DNA from: Bacillus sp. MRMR6
GTDB lineage: Bacteria; Bacillota; Bacilli; Bacillales; Cytobacillaceae
Reading direction: 5' to 3'
Length of the DNA: 64,000 nt
Assembly (NCBI RefSeq): GCF_001940785.1
Contig: NZ_MSLS01000001.1
Span: 164,739 to 228,738 of the forward strand
Below the pieces are notes generated by a model. The model was not told where the DNA came from and made no database searches. It saw only the letters and a list, made by a program, of their open reading frames with translations. Numbering within the stretch: position 1 is the stretch's first letter; the number at the start of each line of letters is the position of its first letter. The position numbers were made by a program, and so were the translations under genes. Below are positions 43,706 to 53,291 of the stretch, piece by piece.

Positions 43706-44608
43706 ATGAATATAGCAATTGTTGGTGCTGGTTCTCTTGGTTTATTATTTGCATCTTACTTAAGTAGTGCTTTTTCAGTAACGCTTTATACTAGAACAGA
43801 TGGCCAAGCAGAAGAAATTAGACAGAATGGACTATTTTTGAAAACGGGTTCACTAATAACTAGAACGCAACTTAGTGTTTATCCGATCTCTGAATGGCAA
43901 GGCACAGAGGAATTAATGATTGTTGCTGTAAAGGAATATCAGCTTGAATCAATCATCCAAAAGATTAATGACTTAAAGAACCCCGTGTCAGCGATATTGT
44001 TTATTCAAAACGGGATGTCACATCTTGAACTGCTAAGAACTCTTCAAGTGAATACTATATTGATCGGATCCGTAGAGCACGGAGCAGTCAAAGAAAACGA
44101 AAATACAGTCCTTCATCATGGCAAAGGCGTTATGAATATAGCTGTCTATAAAGGAGATGGTACCCTTATTCGTCGATTTGTAAGCCTTGCTCCTACAAAT
44201 TTTCCTATTACGATAAAGGACAATTACTATGACATGTTAGTAAATAAACTAATCGCAAATGCGGTGATTAATCCGCTAACAGCAATTCTTAGAGTCAATA
44301 ATGGTGAGTTAGTCAATAATTCATTCTACTATAAGGCATTAACAGCCTTTTTTTCTGAGATTTCGGTCATACTAAATCTTACGAATCCTGATGAGCATTT
44401 GAAGAATATAATCAATATTTGTAAAAGAACAGCTGATAACCGTTCTTCCATGCTAAAAGATATAGAGAAAAATAGAAGAACAGAGGTAGATGCAATCCTA
44501 GGGTTTATATTAGCCGAGGCCAAAAGGAATGGAAAAAAAGCAATCGTAACAGAGGGGTATTATTATTTGGTAAAAGGAAAAGAAAAGGATAGGGGGGATT
44601 CTGATTGA
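43706..44608 (+). CDS. panE: 2-dehydropantoate 2-reductase PanE (YlbQ)
   Basis: NADPH-dependent reduction of ketopantoate to pantoate in pantothenate synthesis. 300 residues: dinucleotide-binding GAGSLGLLFASYLSS at the start, then the ketopantoate-reductase block FIQNGMSHLELL, the catalytic-Lys region VNKLIANAVINPLTAI and the C-terminal RRTEVDAILGFILAEA. GAGGGG precedes the ATG. Its stop overlaps the next gene by four bases. Confidence 0.92.
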   Translation: MNIAIVGAGSLGLLFASYLSSAFSVTLYTRTDGQAEEIRQNGLFLKTGSLITRTQLSVYPISEWQGTEELMIVAVKEYQLESIIQKINDLKNPVSAILFIQNGMSHLELLRTLQVNTILIGSVEHGAVKENENTVLHHGKGVMNIAVYKGDGTLIRRFVSLAPTNFPITIKDNYYDMLVNKLIANAVINPLTAILRVNNGELVNNSFYYKALTAFFSEISVILNLTNPDEHLKNIINICKRTADNRSSMLKDIEKNRRTEVDAILGFILAEAKRNGKKAIVTEGYYYLVKGKEKDRGDSD

Positions 44609-45000
44609 CAAGCGTTATTTCCATGCTGATAGCCATTTTTTTAACGATCCCAGTTTTAGGATTTATTCTAATTTTTATTCTTGCTAGAGTCATTACAAAT
44701 AATCTCCGCAGTTCCTTGCATAAAGCTTTTGATTATTCAACATTATTGTTTATATTAGCTGTTCATTTTCTAATCATTACTATTTGGGGAAAATCATTTC
44801 TCTGGTTAATCGTACTATTTATGCTCATAATTGCAATGGCTTTTGCCATTATCCATTGGAAGGTTAAAGGTGAAATTGATTTCAGTAAGGTTTTTAAAGG
44901 TTTTTGGAGATTTAATTTCCTTTTCTTTTTTTTAGCCTATTTCACCCTTACAGTGTTCGGGTTACTACACCGTGCATTTACCTTTACATTTTTTTCATAA
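44605..45000 (+). CDS. DUF3397 membrane protein
   Basis: 131 residues with four hydrophobic helices (MLIAIFLTIPVLGFILIFIL, LFILAVHFLIITIWG, LIVLFMLIIAMAFAI, FFFLAYFTLTVFGLL). It starts at a TTG inside the panE stop (TTGA), with AGGGGGG 8 nt upstream, so it is translationally coupled. DUF3397 proteins sit next to bshC in many Bacillaceae; function unknown. Confidence 0.8.
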   Translation: MTSVISMLIAIFLTIPVLGFILIFILARVITNNLRSSLHKAFDYSTLLFILAVHFLIITIWGKSFLWLIVLFMLIIAMAFAIIHWKVKGEIDFSKVFKGFWRFNFLFFFLAYFTLTVFGLLHRAFTFTFFS

Positions 45001-45055
45001 GCAAAGGTTTTTTTTATTTTCGAGGTTAGTGCTATACTCAAATGAACGAAACTGT

Positions 45056-45214
45056 TTTATCCCGCATTAACGGGCAGTAAGACCCCCACCTCAAGATAAT
45101 GAGTGAAAACAAGAATTTTCTAGGTGGGGGATAACTGCCCGTAAAAGCCCGATTAGTTCAACTAACCATCAGTGGAAGATCAAGAAAACCCCCACTGATG
45201 AAGTTTCACTTTAT
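45056..45214 (-). repeat. 159-bp structured repeat, copy B (bcr1-like MITE candidate)
   Basis: Read on the minus strand this is the partner of 16939-17097. It is bounded by TTTAT at 45056-45060 and TTTAT at 45210-45214 and is the same 159 bp long. Stem 1 here is CATCAGTGG/CCACTGATG and stem 2 ACGGGCAGT/ACTGCCCGT with inner CCCCCACCT/AGGTGGGGG. Stem bases that differ from copy A are changed on both sides. It lies between the DUF3397 gene and bshC, ending 17 nt before the bshC start codon. Confidence 0.8.
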
Positions 45215-45231
45215 CAGAAAGGAAGTTCTTA

Positions 45232-46866
45232 ATGGAGGTTTTAAATCTCTCTTTATCAGCTACAAACCGTTTTGCATCCTGTTACCTCGAGCATTCTAAT
45301 GAAATATTGCCCTTTTTTCACTATCGTTTTAATGACACTTTAGAAGATGAAAAAAGATTAAATGAATTAAGTAAACGCCATTTTCCCCGCGATGAAGTTG
45401 CTGCCCATATTGAAGGTTATATGGAGCGGTTTTCAAATTCAAAACCGGTGAAAAATTCTCTTGATAAATTAAAACAGCCAAATAGTGTTGTCGTCATTGG
45501 GGGTCAGCAGGCAGGGATTTTAACAGGACCACTTTATTCAATACATAAGATTATCTCAATAGTTAAATTAGCGGAACAAAAGGAAAGGCAATTGGGTGTT
45601 CCTGTAGTACCGGTATTTTGGATTGCAGGTGAAGACCACGATTTTCAAGAAGTAAATCATGTTTTCATTAATCATCAACAAAAGGTAGATAAATGGACCT
45701 ATCCAGAGAAGGTATTTCAAAAGATTATGGTGTCAGATATTGAACTTAATCAAGATGTCTGTCTAACTTGGGTGAAGAATTTAATTGAAAACTTTGGTGA
45801 AACAAAGTATACAAAGAACTTGTTAGCATTTGCTGAGCAACAAGTAAAGAAATCTTCTACCTTTGTAGAATTCTTCGCAAATATTGTAATGGACTTGTTT
45901 AAGGATTATGGACTGCTCATTGTGGATTCTGGAGACTCAGGCATCCGTCAGCTGCAAAAGGAATACTTAACCCAGCAGATTCAGCAACATGATTCCATTA
46001 CCAGCTTCTTACTCGAGCAACAAGCAGTGATTAGAGAGTCAGGGTTCCCGATTACGATAGAAACACATAAACAAGCGGCCAACCTTTTTTATTATGATAA
46101 GCGGCTGAACGAAAGAATTCTGCTTGATTTTGACCCAAATCTTAATCGCTTTGTGGGGAAAGGTGGAGTCATTTCCTTTACGAAGGATGAGTTAGTGGAT
46201 ATTGCACTACAAGACCCAGCTAAGCTTAGTAATAATGTGGTAACTCGGCCATTAATGCAGGAGTGGTTGTTCCCAACACTAGCGTTTATCGCTGGTCCAG
46301 GTGAAATATCATATTGGGCAGAATTAAAACTTGTTTTTGAACATTTTCAACTAAAACTGCCGCCGATTGTCCCTAGGCTAAATATCACATTCCTAGACCG
46401 GTCAATTGAAACGGATGTCAACGAATTGCAATTAGATTTACATTCAATCCTAATCAGGGGAACACTGGAGGAAAAAGAAGCGTTTTTAGATTCAATTAAG
46501 GATAAGGAAATAGTGGATTTGTTTTCAGCGGTTAAAACACAGCTTTTAGAACAATATGGAATCATTGAGGAGAAGGCAAATCAAATCGACAGGAGTTTAC
46601 TACCTCTGATCAAGAAGAATGAAAACTATTTGCTAAAGCAAATTGGATTTATGGAGAAAAAAATTGAGGATTCGGTCAGATTACAGCACGATGTGATCTT
46701 GAATAAGTTTACTCGAATAGACTTCTCACTCCGCCCAGACGGCTTCCCACAAGAGCGGGTGTGGAATATATTCAATTATTTAAATCTGTACGGGCCGGAA
46801 TTAGTTAATAATATTATGGACCTTCCTTTCGAGTTTGACGGTCGTCATAAGGTAATAAGAATATAG
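45232..46866 (+). CDS. bshC: Bacillithiol biosynthesis cysteine-adding enzyme BshC
   Basis: 544 residues. BshC adds cysteine to GlcN-malate in the last step of bacillithiol synthesis. Family blocks: VVVIGGQQAGILTGPLYSIHK (nucleotide-binding-like core near residue 85), PVVPVFWIAGEDHDFQEVNH, RPLMQEWLFPTLAFIAGPGEISYWAEL, and the C-terminal coiled coil closing with RPDGFPQERVWN. GAAAGGAAG precedes the ATG. Position before mraZ is as in B. subtilis (yllA). Confidence 0.94.
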   Translation: MEVLNLSLSATNRFASCYLEHSNEILPFFHYRFNDTLEDEKRLNELSKRHFPRDEVAAHIEGYMERFSNSKPVKNSLDKLKQPNSVVVIGGQQAGILTGPLYSIHKIISIVKLAEQKERQLGVPVVPVFWIAGEDHDFQEVNHVFINHQQKVDKWTYPEKVFQKIMVSDIELNQDVCLTWVKNLIENFGETKYTKNLLAFAEQQVKKSSTFVEFFANIVMDLFKDYGLLIVDSGDSGIRQLQKEYLTQQIQQHDSITSFLLEQQAVIRESGFPITIETHKQAANLFYYDKRLNERILLDFDPNLNRFVGKGGVISFTKDELVDIALQDPAKLSNNVVTRPLMQEWLFPTLAFIAGPGEISYWAELKLVFEHFQLKLPPIVPRLNITFLDRSIETDVNELQLDLHSILIRGTLEEKEAFLDSIKDKEIVDLFSAVKTQLLEQYGIIEEKANQIDRSLLPLIKKNENYLLKQIGFMEKKIEDSVRLQHDVILNKFTRIDFSLRPDGFPQERVWNIFNYLNLYGPELVNNIMDLPFEFDGRHKVIRI

Positions 46867-46903
46867 AGGAACCTCACTTATTAAAGTGAGGTTTCTTTTT
46901 TTG
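46864..46903 (+). terminator. bshC terminator
   Basis: GAACCTCACTT stem, ATTA loop, AAGTGAGGTTTC stem, then TTTTTTT. Confidence 0.9.
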
Positions 46904-46963
46904 AGAAAAATTACAAGTTTTAAGAGGATTTAGAGAAATCGGAACGAATAAGTAAAAAATAGG

Positions 46964-46988
46964 TGGAGGAAAGTGGGGGAATGTGGTA
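46964..46988 (+). promoter_or_regulatory. MraZ-binding repeat array upstream of mraZ
   Basis: Three TGG-led pentamers, TGGAG (46964), TGGGG (46974) and TGGTA (46984), recur with exact 10-bp spacing. E. coli MraZ binds TGGGN repeats separated by 5 nt in the same place, so autorepression of the dcw operon is likely here. The third repeat is degenerate. A further GTGGGGG at 47004 overlaps the ribosome-binding site. Confidence 0.6.
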
Positions 46989-47018
46989 CATTTTATATAG
47001 AAAGTGGGGGTACCGGGT

Positions 47019-47450
47019 ATGTTCATGGGTGAATACCATCATAGCATTGATAACAAAGGCCGGATGATAGTGCCTTCAAAATTCCGCGATGAACTAGGCG
47101 AAATGTTTATTATCACACGCGGTCTAGATCAATGTTTATTTGGTTACCCAATGTCTGAGTGGGAGCTAATAGAGGAAAAACTAAAAGGCTTGCCACTGAC
47201 TAAAAAAGATGCCCGTGCGTTTACTAGGTTCTTCTTCTCAGGAGCTACAGAAAGCGAGCTTGATAAACAAGGAAGAATCAACATCCCAGCACCACTGCTT
47301 CAATATGCTAAATTAGAAAAAGAATGTGTAATTTTGGGCGTTTCCAATCGAATTGAAATTTGGAGTAAGCAGATTTGGGAAGACTATTTTTCACAGTCAG
47401 AAGAATCTTTCGCTGAAATTGCAGAAAATATGATTGGGTTTGATATATAA
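47019..47450 (+). CDS. mraZ: Transcriptional regulator MraZ
   Basis: 143 residues, the B. subtilis length, with two AbrB-like half domains: [24 protein letters not shown] and [20 protein letters not shown]. It binds the repeat array upstream of its own gene and regulates dcw transcription. The reading frame opens at 47004, but the ATG at 47019 has GGGGG 8 nt upstream and the standard N-terminus. Confidence 0.95.
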   Translation: MFMGEYHHSIDNKGRMIVPSKFRDELGEMFIITRGLDQCLFGYPMSEWELIEEKLKGLPLTKKDARAFTRFFFSGATESELDKQGRINIPAPLLQYAKLEKECVILGVSNRIEIWSKQIWEDYFSQSEESFAEIAENMIGFDI

Positions 47451-47513
47451 TGGACAAATTATGTTAGTATAATTCTATTCTGTTATATATCGTTTATTGG
47501 AAAAGGTGATAAA

Positions 47514-48446
47514 GTGTTTGAACATACTACTGTTTTATTAAAAGAGGCCGTTGATGGGTTAAATATTAGACCGGATGGCGTTTACGTTGATTGTACATTA
47601 GGTGGTGCGGGTCATAGTTCCCTCATTCTCTCGAAACTTAATGAAAAGGGTAAGTTGTTTGCCTTTGATCAAGATGAAGTAGCCATTGAAAATGCAAAAG
47701 AGAAATTATCGGAATATGGAAGTCAACTTACCATTATTAAAAGTAATTTCTTACATCTTAAAGAAGAGCTTGAGAACATTGGTGTTTTTAAGGTAGATGG
47801 ACTTTTGTATGACCTTGGCGTGTCATCTCCACAATTAGATACACCTGAAAGAGGATTTAGTTATCATCATGATGCTCCGCTGGACATGAGAATGGACAAT
47901 GAGGCACAGCTTTCAGCGTATGATGTGGTTAATCATTGGGCGTATGAGGATTTGGTGAGGATTTTTTTCCGTTATGGTGAAGAAAAATTCTCAAAGCAAA
48001 TTGCTCGGAAAATTGAGAAAGCTAGAGAAATAAAACCAATTGAAACAACGTTTGAATTGGTTGACCTTATTAAAGAGGGGATACCCGCTCCTGCTAGAAG
48101 AAAAGGCGGTCATCCTGCGAAACGAATTTTTCAGGCAATAAGGATCGCGGTGAATGATGAACTAGCTGTTTTTGAGAAATCCTTACAGCAAGCGATCGAG
48201 CTGACTAATCAAGGAGGTAGAATTAGTGTGATCACTTTTCACTCCTTAGAGGATCGAATTTGTAAGGCAACTTTTAAGAAGGCTAGTGAAATTCCTAACC
48301 TTCCTCCAGGCTTGCCAATTATTCCTGACGAGTTTAAGCCAATTTTAAAGTTGATTACCAGAAAGCCAATACTTCCTTCTGACGAGGAATTAGAACAAAA
48401 TAATCGAGCACGCTCTGCGAAACTTCGTATTGCAGAAAAACTATAA
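47514..48446 (+). CDS. rsmH: 16S rRNA (cytosine1402-N4)-methyltransferase RsmH
   Basis: 310 residues with the SAM site [13 protein letters not shown], the RsmH blocks [29 protein letters not shown], and [18 protein letters not shown], and [10 protein letters not shown]. It methylates C1402 in the ribosomal P site. GTG start with AAAGGTGAT upstream, giving the same N-terminus as B. subtilis (MF-H-TVLL). Confidence 0.95.
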   Translation: MFEHTTVLLKEAVDGLNIRPDGVYVDCTLGGAGHSSLILSKLNEKGKLFAFDQDEVAIENAKEKLSEYGSQLTIIKSNFLHLKEELENIGVFKVDGLLYDLGVSSPQLDTPERGFSYHHDAPLDMRMDNEAQLSAYDVVNHWAYEDLVRIFFRYGEEKFSKQIARKIEKAREIKPIETTFELVDLIKEGIPAPARRKGGHPAKRIFQAIRIAVNDELAVFEKSLQQAIELTNQGGRISVITFHSLEDRICKATFKKASEIPNLPPGLPIIPDEFKPILKLITRKPILPSDEELEQNNRARSAKLRIAEKL

Positions 48447-48480
48447 ACACTATATATAAATTAAATCTGGAGGGGAAAGA

Positions 48481-48840
48481 ATGAGTAATCTTGCCAGGAA
48501 ATTTCAGCAACAGCAACAAGTAGAAAGGACTGTTGAAGAACGAGGTATCGTAAAAACTAAAAAGTACTGGCTTACTCCAGGTGAAAAAATAATTGGATTA
48601 GTTTTTACAGGTATGGTTTGCTTTGGAGCTGTCCAACTCATCTCGAATCAAGCGGAAATTTATCAGGTAAATAAAGAGATTCAAACATTACAATCCCAGG
48701 TCGTTGAGCAGCAAAAGGTAAATAGTGATTTAGAGGTTCAAGTGAAAGAATTAAGTACGTATGAGCGGATATGGGACAAAGCGAAACAAATGGGACTTGT
48801 TTTGAATGAAAATAACGTCAAGGTTGTGCAGGAGAAATGA
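48481..48840 (+). CDS. ftsL: Cell division protein FtsL
   Basis: 119 residues: a basic cytoplasmic tail, one membrane helix (GEKIIGLVFTGMVCFGAVQLI), and an extracellular leucine-zipper coiled coil (VNKEIQTLQSQVVEQQKVNSDLEVQV). It is an unstable septal scaffold that joins DivIC and DivIB. GGAGGGG precedes the ATG; it overlaps pbpB by four bases (ATGA). Confidence 0.93.
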   Translation: MSNLARKFQQQQQVERTVEERGIVKTKKYWLTPGEKIIGLVFTGMVCFGAVQLISNQAEIYQVNKEIQTLQSQVVEQQKVNSDLEVQVKELSTYERIWDKAKQMGLVLNENNVKVVQEK

Positions 48841-51053
48841 ACAAGAAACAGCCAAATATGAATCTCGGAGCAGCGATATTATTTGTAATATTCGGCCTGC
48901 TCTTTTTTATATTAATCTTTAGATACTATTCCATACAATTTACAGGTGAAGTAGGTTCACAGCCGCTTGCTGCAAAGGCACAGCAAAAATACAGCAGAGA
49001 AGGCTACCTTGAAGCAGTAAGAGGAGTGATTTATGATCGTAAAGGCGAAGTTGTTGCGGAGGATACCACTGCCTACACGTTAATCGCCGTTTTAGATGAG
49101 AAAATGACGACAAACGAAAAAAAGCCTAGGCATGTCACAGACCTTAAGACTACAGCAAGTGAACTGTCAAAATTTATTGAAATGGAAGAATCAGAGATTT
49201 ATAGCATCTTAACAAAAGACAAAGTACAGGTTGAGTTTGGCAGAGCTGGCAGAGATATTTCACATCAAACAAAAGAAGAAATTGATGCATTAAAATTACC
49301 AGGAATCACGTTTAAACGTGATTCAAAACGTTTCTATCCTAATGGTATTTTTGCGTCGCACTTAATTGGTTATGCTGACCGAATTGATGAAGAGGATGGA
49401 TCTTATCAATATGTCGGCAAAATGGGAATTGAGAAAACGTTAAATGATGAGTTAACAGGGACAAAAGGAAAAATAAACTATGACAGTGATTTATGGGGCT
49501 ATTTACTTCCGGATGGAAAAGAAAAAATAACTCCAGCTCAAAATGGAAATGACGTCTATTTAAATATTGATAAAAAAATTCAAACCTTCTTAGAAGATGC
49601 GATGAATAAAGTAGTAACAGAATATAAACCTGCCAAGATTATCGCAATTGTAGCAGATCCTAAAACAGGTAAAATCTTAGCAATGGGTCAAAGACCGTCT
49701 TTCCACCCAAAAACAAAAGAGGGCATTAATAACAGCTGGCATAATGAAGCGATTGAAACGTCCTTTGAACCCGGCTCGACGATGAAGGTATTTACGCTTG
49801 CAGCTGCGATTGAAGAAAATGTTTTTAACCCAAATGAATATTTTAAATCTGGCTCTTACAAAGTAACACCTAAAGATACTCCGATTCATGATCATAACCG
49901 TACCGGGTGGGGAACCATTACGTATCTTGAGGGGGTACAAAGGTCCTCCAATGTTGCTTTTGCGAAGATTGCAGCAGAAAAATTAGGATTTGAAAAATTT
50001 CGCGAGTATTTAACAAAATTTGGGTTTGATCGTACCACAGGCATCGACCTGCCTTTTGAAACATCAGGAAAGATTCAGTTTACTTACCCTATTGAAAAGG
50101 CAACCACTGCATACGGACATGGTACTGCAATTACCCCTATCCAGCAGATTCAAGCGGCAACAGCTATAGCGAATGATGGGAAAATGATGAAGCCGCAGGT
50201 AGTAGACAAAATAGTCAGCCATGATTCAGATGAAGTATTCTATCAATCAGAGCCCGAGGTTGTTTCTACCCCGATTTCGGCTGAAACTGCTAAGGAAGTT
50301 AGAGATATACTTGAAACTGTCGTAACGAATACAGAGACAGGGACAGGGAATCGTTACCAGATTGAAGGTTATAGTGTAGCCGGAAAAACAGGAACAGCTA
50401 ATATTCCCGGCCCTAAGGGATACTTGACAGGAGCTAATAATTACATCTTTTCTTTTTTAGGAATGGCTCCTAAGGATGATCCCGAATTGATTGTCTATGT
50501 AGCAGTCCAACAGCCAGATATAAATTATTACGGTGACGGCTCTATTCCTGTTTCGATGATTTTTAATTCTGTCATGAAGAATAGCCTCCACTATTTAAAC
50601 ATACAGCCTTCCGTTCAAGAGATTTCGAAATCAACGAAGCTTGAAAATTATACAGGCAAATCCATTCAAGAAACCATCCAATACTTAAATGAACAGGGAA
50701 TTGTCCCAGTAGTGCTAGGTTCAGGAGCTGAAATAATCGCTCAGGTTCCTGTCAAGGGTACAACCGTTCTTGAGGGGGAGAAAGTGGTTTTACAAACAAA
50801 AGGTGATTTAACTGCTCCGAATATGGCGGGCTGGTCACTTAGAGACGTAATGAAGATTGCAAAGGTGGCTGGATTAAAATTAAATTCCACTGGCAGCGGT
50901 TATGTGGTGAAACAAAATATTGAAGAGGGTGCATTATTAAGGAAAAATGATTTCTTAATTGTTGAATTAAAAACACCCGAAGAAAAGCTGAAAGCTGAAC
51001 GAGAAGAATTAAATGATAGCGAACAAGAACTAGAGGAACTAATCCGGGATTAG
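48837..51053 (+). CDS. pbpB: Penicillin-binding protein 2B
   Basis: 738 residues: an N-terminal membrane anchor, the dimerisation domain, a transpeptidase domain with EPGSTMKVF (SxxK serine), SSNVAF (SxN) and GKTGTAN (KTG), then two C-terminal PASTA repeats. It is the class B transpeptidase that works with FtsW at the septum. Its ATG sits in the ftsL stop codon. The tail after the PASTA region is highly acidic (KLKAEREELNDSEQELEEL). Confidence 0.95.
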   Translation: MNKKQPNMNLGAAILFVIFGLLFFILIFRYYSIQFTGEVGSQPLAAKAQQKYSREGYLEAVRGVIYDRKGEVVAEDTTAYTLIAVLDEKMTTNEKKPRHVTDLKTTASELSKFIEMEESEIYSILTKDKVQVEFGRAGRDISHQTKEEIDALKLPGITFKRDSKRFYPNGIFASHLIGYADRIDEEDGSYQYVGKMGIEKTLNDELTGTKGKINYDSDLWGYLLPDGKEKITPAQNGNDVYLNIDKKIQTFLEDAMNKVVTEYKPAKIIAIVADPKTGKILAMGQRPSFHPKTKEGINNSWHNEAIETSFEPGSTMKVFTLAAAIEENVFNPNEYFKSGSYKVTPKDTPIHDHNRTGWGTITYLEGVQRSSNVAFAKIAAEKLGFEKFREYLTKFGFDRTTGIDLPFETSGKIQFTYPIEKATTAYGHGTAITPIQQIQAATAIANDGKMMKPQVVDKIVSHDSDEVFYQSEPEVVSTPISAETAKEVRDILETVVTNTETGTGNRYQIEGYSVAGKTGTANIPGPKGYLTGANNYIFSFLGMAPKDDPELIVYVAVQQPDINYYGDGSIPVSMIFNSVMKNSLHYLNIQPSVQEISKSTKLENYTGKSIQETIQYLNEQGIVPVVLGSGAEIIAQVPVKGTTVLEGEKVVLQTKGDLTAPNMAGWSLRDVMKIAKVAGLKLNSTGSGYVVKQNIEEGALLRKNDFLIVELKTPEEKLKAEREELNDSEQELEELIRD

Positions 51054-51183
51054 TTAAGAGATCAAACTGTATAAGCGTTCTAATCAAATGAGTACAAGCA
51101 TATAAATGAACGAAGATAAGTGAAACCTCCAAGTGTGGGGGTAGAAACCCATGCAACGGGTTAAGGGAGGAAGCGTTCATAAT

Positions 51184-53103
51184 ATGCGTGTTTCAAATGT
51201 AACTGTTAGGAAACGGTTAATGGTGGCAATGTTTGTCGGATTTCTTATTTTCCTGATTATTGATGTTCGTCTAGGGTATGTACAATTTATTCTTGGGGAT
51301 ATGCTGACAGGCCAAGCAAAGGGTTCTTGGAGCAGAAATATACCTTTTGAGCCTGAACGTGGAGAAATCGTAGATCGGAATGGAGTGGCGTTAGCGACAA
51401 ATGTCAGTGCCCCGACAGTCTGGGTTGTTCCGAGACAGATTAAAGATCCAGCTGGGACAGCTGATAAATTATCTGCCGTTTTAAATATGTCAAAAGAAAA
51501 TGCTTATCGACAGATTACTCAAGGTCAATCAATCGTTCGAATCAAAGAAGGAAGAAAAATTTCACACGAAAAAGCTAAGGAAATCAGGGCATTAGGACTT
51601 GAAGGTATTTACATTGGTGAAGACTCAAAACGACATTATCCATTCGGAAGTTATCTTTCTCATGTTCTCGGTTTTGCTGGAGTGGACAACCAGGGGTTAA
51701 TGGGTTTAGAGCTTTTTTATGACAAGGAACTAAACGGTGAAAGAGGATCTGTTAAGTTCTATGCCAATGCTAAAGGTGAACGCATGGATGATATGGCTGA
51801 TGATTACGAGCATCCGGTTGATGGTCTTGATCTTAAACTGACCATTGACACGAAAATTCAAACCATTGTCGAAAGAGAGCTTGATATCGCACAGGCTACC
51901 TATAATCCGGATGGTATTATTGCGATTGCAATGAACCCAAACAATGGCGAAATTTTAGCCATGTCAAGCAGACCGACTTTTGATCCAGCAAACTTTCGAA
52001 ATGTACCACAAGAGGTGTATAATCGAAATTTACCTGTATGGTCTACCTATGAACCAGGATCTACCTTTAAAATCATTACACTGGCAGCTGCATTGGAAGA
52101 AGGAAAAGTTGACTTAGAGAAAGAGCATTTTCATGATAAGGGTTCTGTTGAAGTGGCTGGAGCCAGACTGAAATGCTGGAAAAGAGGCGGGCACGGAAGT
52201 CAATCATTCCTTGAGGTTGTTCAAAATTCCTGTAACCCTGGTTTTGTAGAGCTAGGTCAAAGATTAGGGAAAGATACTCTATTTAAATATGTGAAAGATT
52301 TTGGTTTTGGACAAAAGACTGGAATTGATTTAGCGGGCGAAGGAACGGGGATCCTGTTTAACTTGCAGCGTGTTGGTCCTGTTGAATTAGCAACAACTGC
52401 TTTTGGACAGGGGGTTTCTGTTACGCCGATGCAACAGGTGGCAGCTGTTTCTGCGGCAATAAATGGAGGGATTCTATATAAGCCATTTATTGCTAAGGAA
52501 TTAATCGATCCAGTAACTAAAGAAGTTGTAATGAGAAATACACCTGTGGAGAAAAGAAGGGTAATCTCTGAGGAAACCAGCAAGGAAATACGACGCGCTT
52601 TAGAAAGTGTCGTTGCACAAGGAACAGGCGGAAAAGCCTTTGTTGATGGATATCGGGTTGGAGGTAAGACAGGAACGGCACAAAAAGCCCAGGGCGGAAG
52701 GTACTTGGAAAATAACTTTATCGTTTCATTTATGGGATTTGCCCCTGCTGATGACCCGCAAATAGTCGTCTATGTGGCCGTTGATAATCCCAAAGGAACT
52801 CTTGCCTTTGGTGGTACCGTTACTGCCCCTATTGTTGGTGCAATTATGAATGATGGGCTGAGAGCCATGGGGGTAGAACCTAGGAAAGACCAAATTGAAA
52901 AAAAATTAAAATGGCCTGATGTTCCATTAATTACCCTGCCTGACCTAGCAGGTCTTTCTAAGCAGGAAATAACGGAGCAACTATTAAATTTAAAAATTGA
53001 TGCCAGCGGGGAAGGAAATGTTGTCGTTAGTCAGTCGCCTGCTCCTGGTTCAAAAGTTGAAGAAGGTTCAACTATTAGGCTTTACTTTAATAAAAAGGAA
53101 TAG
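51184..53103 (+). CDS. spoVD: Sporulation-specific penicillin-binding protein SpoVD
   Basis: 639 residues: membrane anchor (LMVAMFVGFLIFLIIDVRLGY), dimerisation domain, transpeptidase motifs YEPGSTFKIIT (SxxK), QNSCNPGF (SxN) and GKTGTAQK, and one C-terminal PASTA repeat. It is the mother-cell transpeptidase for spore cortex, partner of SpoVE. ATG 51184 gives MRVSNVTVRKRL as in B. subtilis, although the GGGAGG is 13 nt upstream, a rather long spacing. Paralogous to the preceding pbpB. Confidence 0.94.
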   Translation: MRVSNVTVRKRLMVAMFVGFLIFLIIDVRLGYVQFILGDMLTGQAKGSWSRNIPFEPERGEIVDRNGVALATNVSAPTVWVVPRQIKDPAGTADKLSAVLNMSKENAYRQITQGQSIVRIKEGRKISHEKAKEIRALGLEGIYIGEDSKRHYPFGSYLSHVLGFAGVDNQGLMGLELFYDKELNGERGSVKFYANAKGERMDDMADDYEHPVDGLDLKLTIDTKIQTIVERELDIAQATYNPDGIIAIAMNPNNGEILAMSSRPTFDPANFRNVPQEVYNRNLPVWSTYEPGSTFKIITLAAALEEGKVDLEKEHFHDKGSVEVAGARLKCWKRGGHGSQSFLEVVQNSCNPGFVELGQRLGKDTLFKYVKDFGFGQKTGIDLAGEGTGILFNLQRVGPVELATTAFGQGVSVTPMQQVAAVSAAINGGILYKPFIAKELIDPVTKEVVMRNTPVEKRRVISEETSKEIRRALESVVAQGTGGKAFVDGYRVGGKTGTAQKAQGGRYLENNFIVSFMGFAPADDPQIVVYVAVDNPKGTLAFGGTVTAPIVGAIMNDGLRAMGVEPRKDQIEKKLKWPDVPLITLPDLAGLSKQEITEQLLNLKIDASGEGNVVVSQSPAPGSKVEEGSTIRLYFNKKE

Positions 53104-53117
53104 GGTAGTAAGTTTTT

Positions 53118-53152
53118 AGGCGGCCGGAAAATTTTCCGCCGCCTGTTTTGTA
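53118..53152 (+). terminator. Terminator after spoVD
   Basis: GGCGGCCGGAAAATTTTCCGCCGCC is a near-perfect palindrome (positions 53120-53144), followed by TGTTTTG. It isolates spoVD from murE, which then needs its own promoter. Confidence 0.75.
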
Positions 53153-53291
53153 GGATAAGGTAATATGGAAAGATAAAATAGCATTATAGGTTATTTTCAT
53201 GTAAAATAAGATGAAACTTTCAACTGAGGACTTTTATGGTGAATACTGTTATCTGGTGGTATAAGTAAAAGTCATAAGGGGATATGAGACG

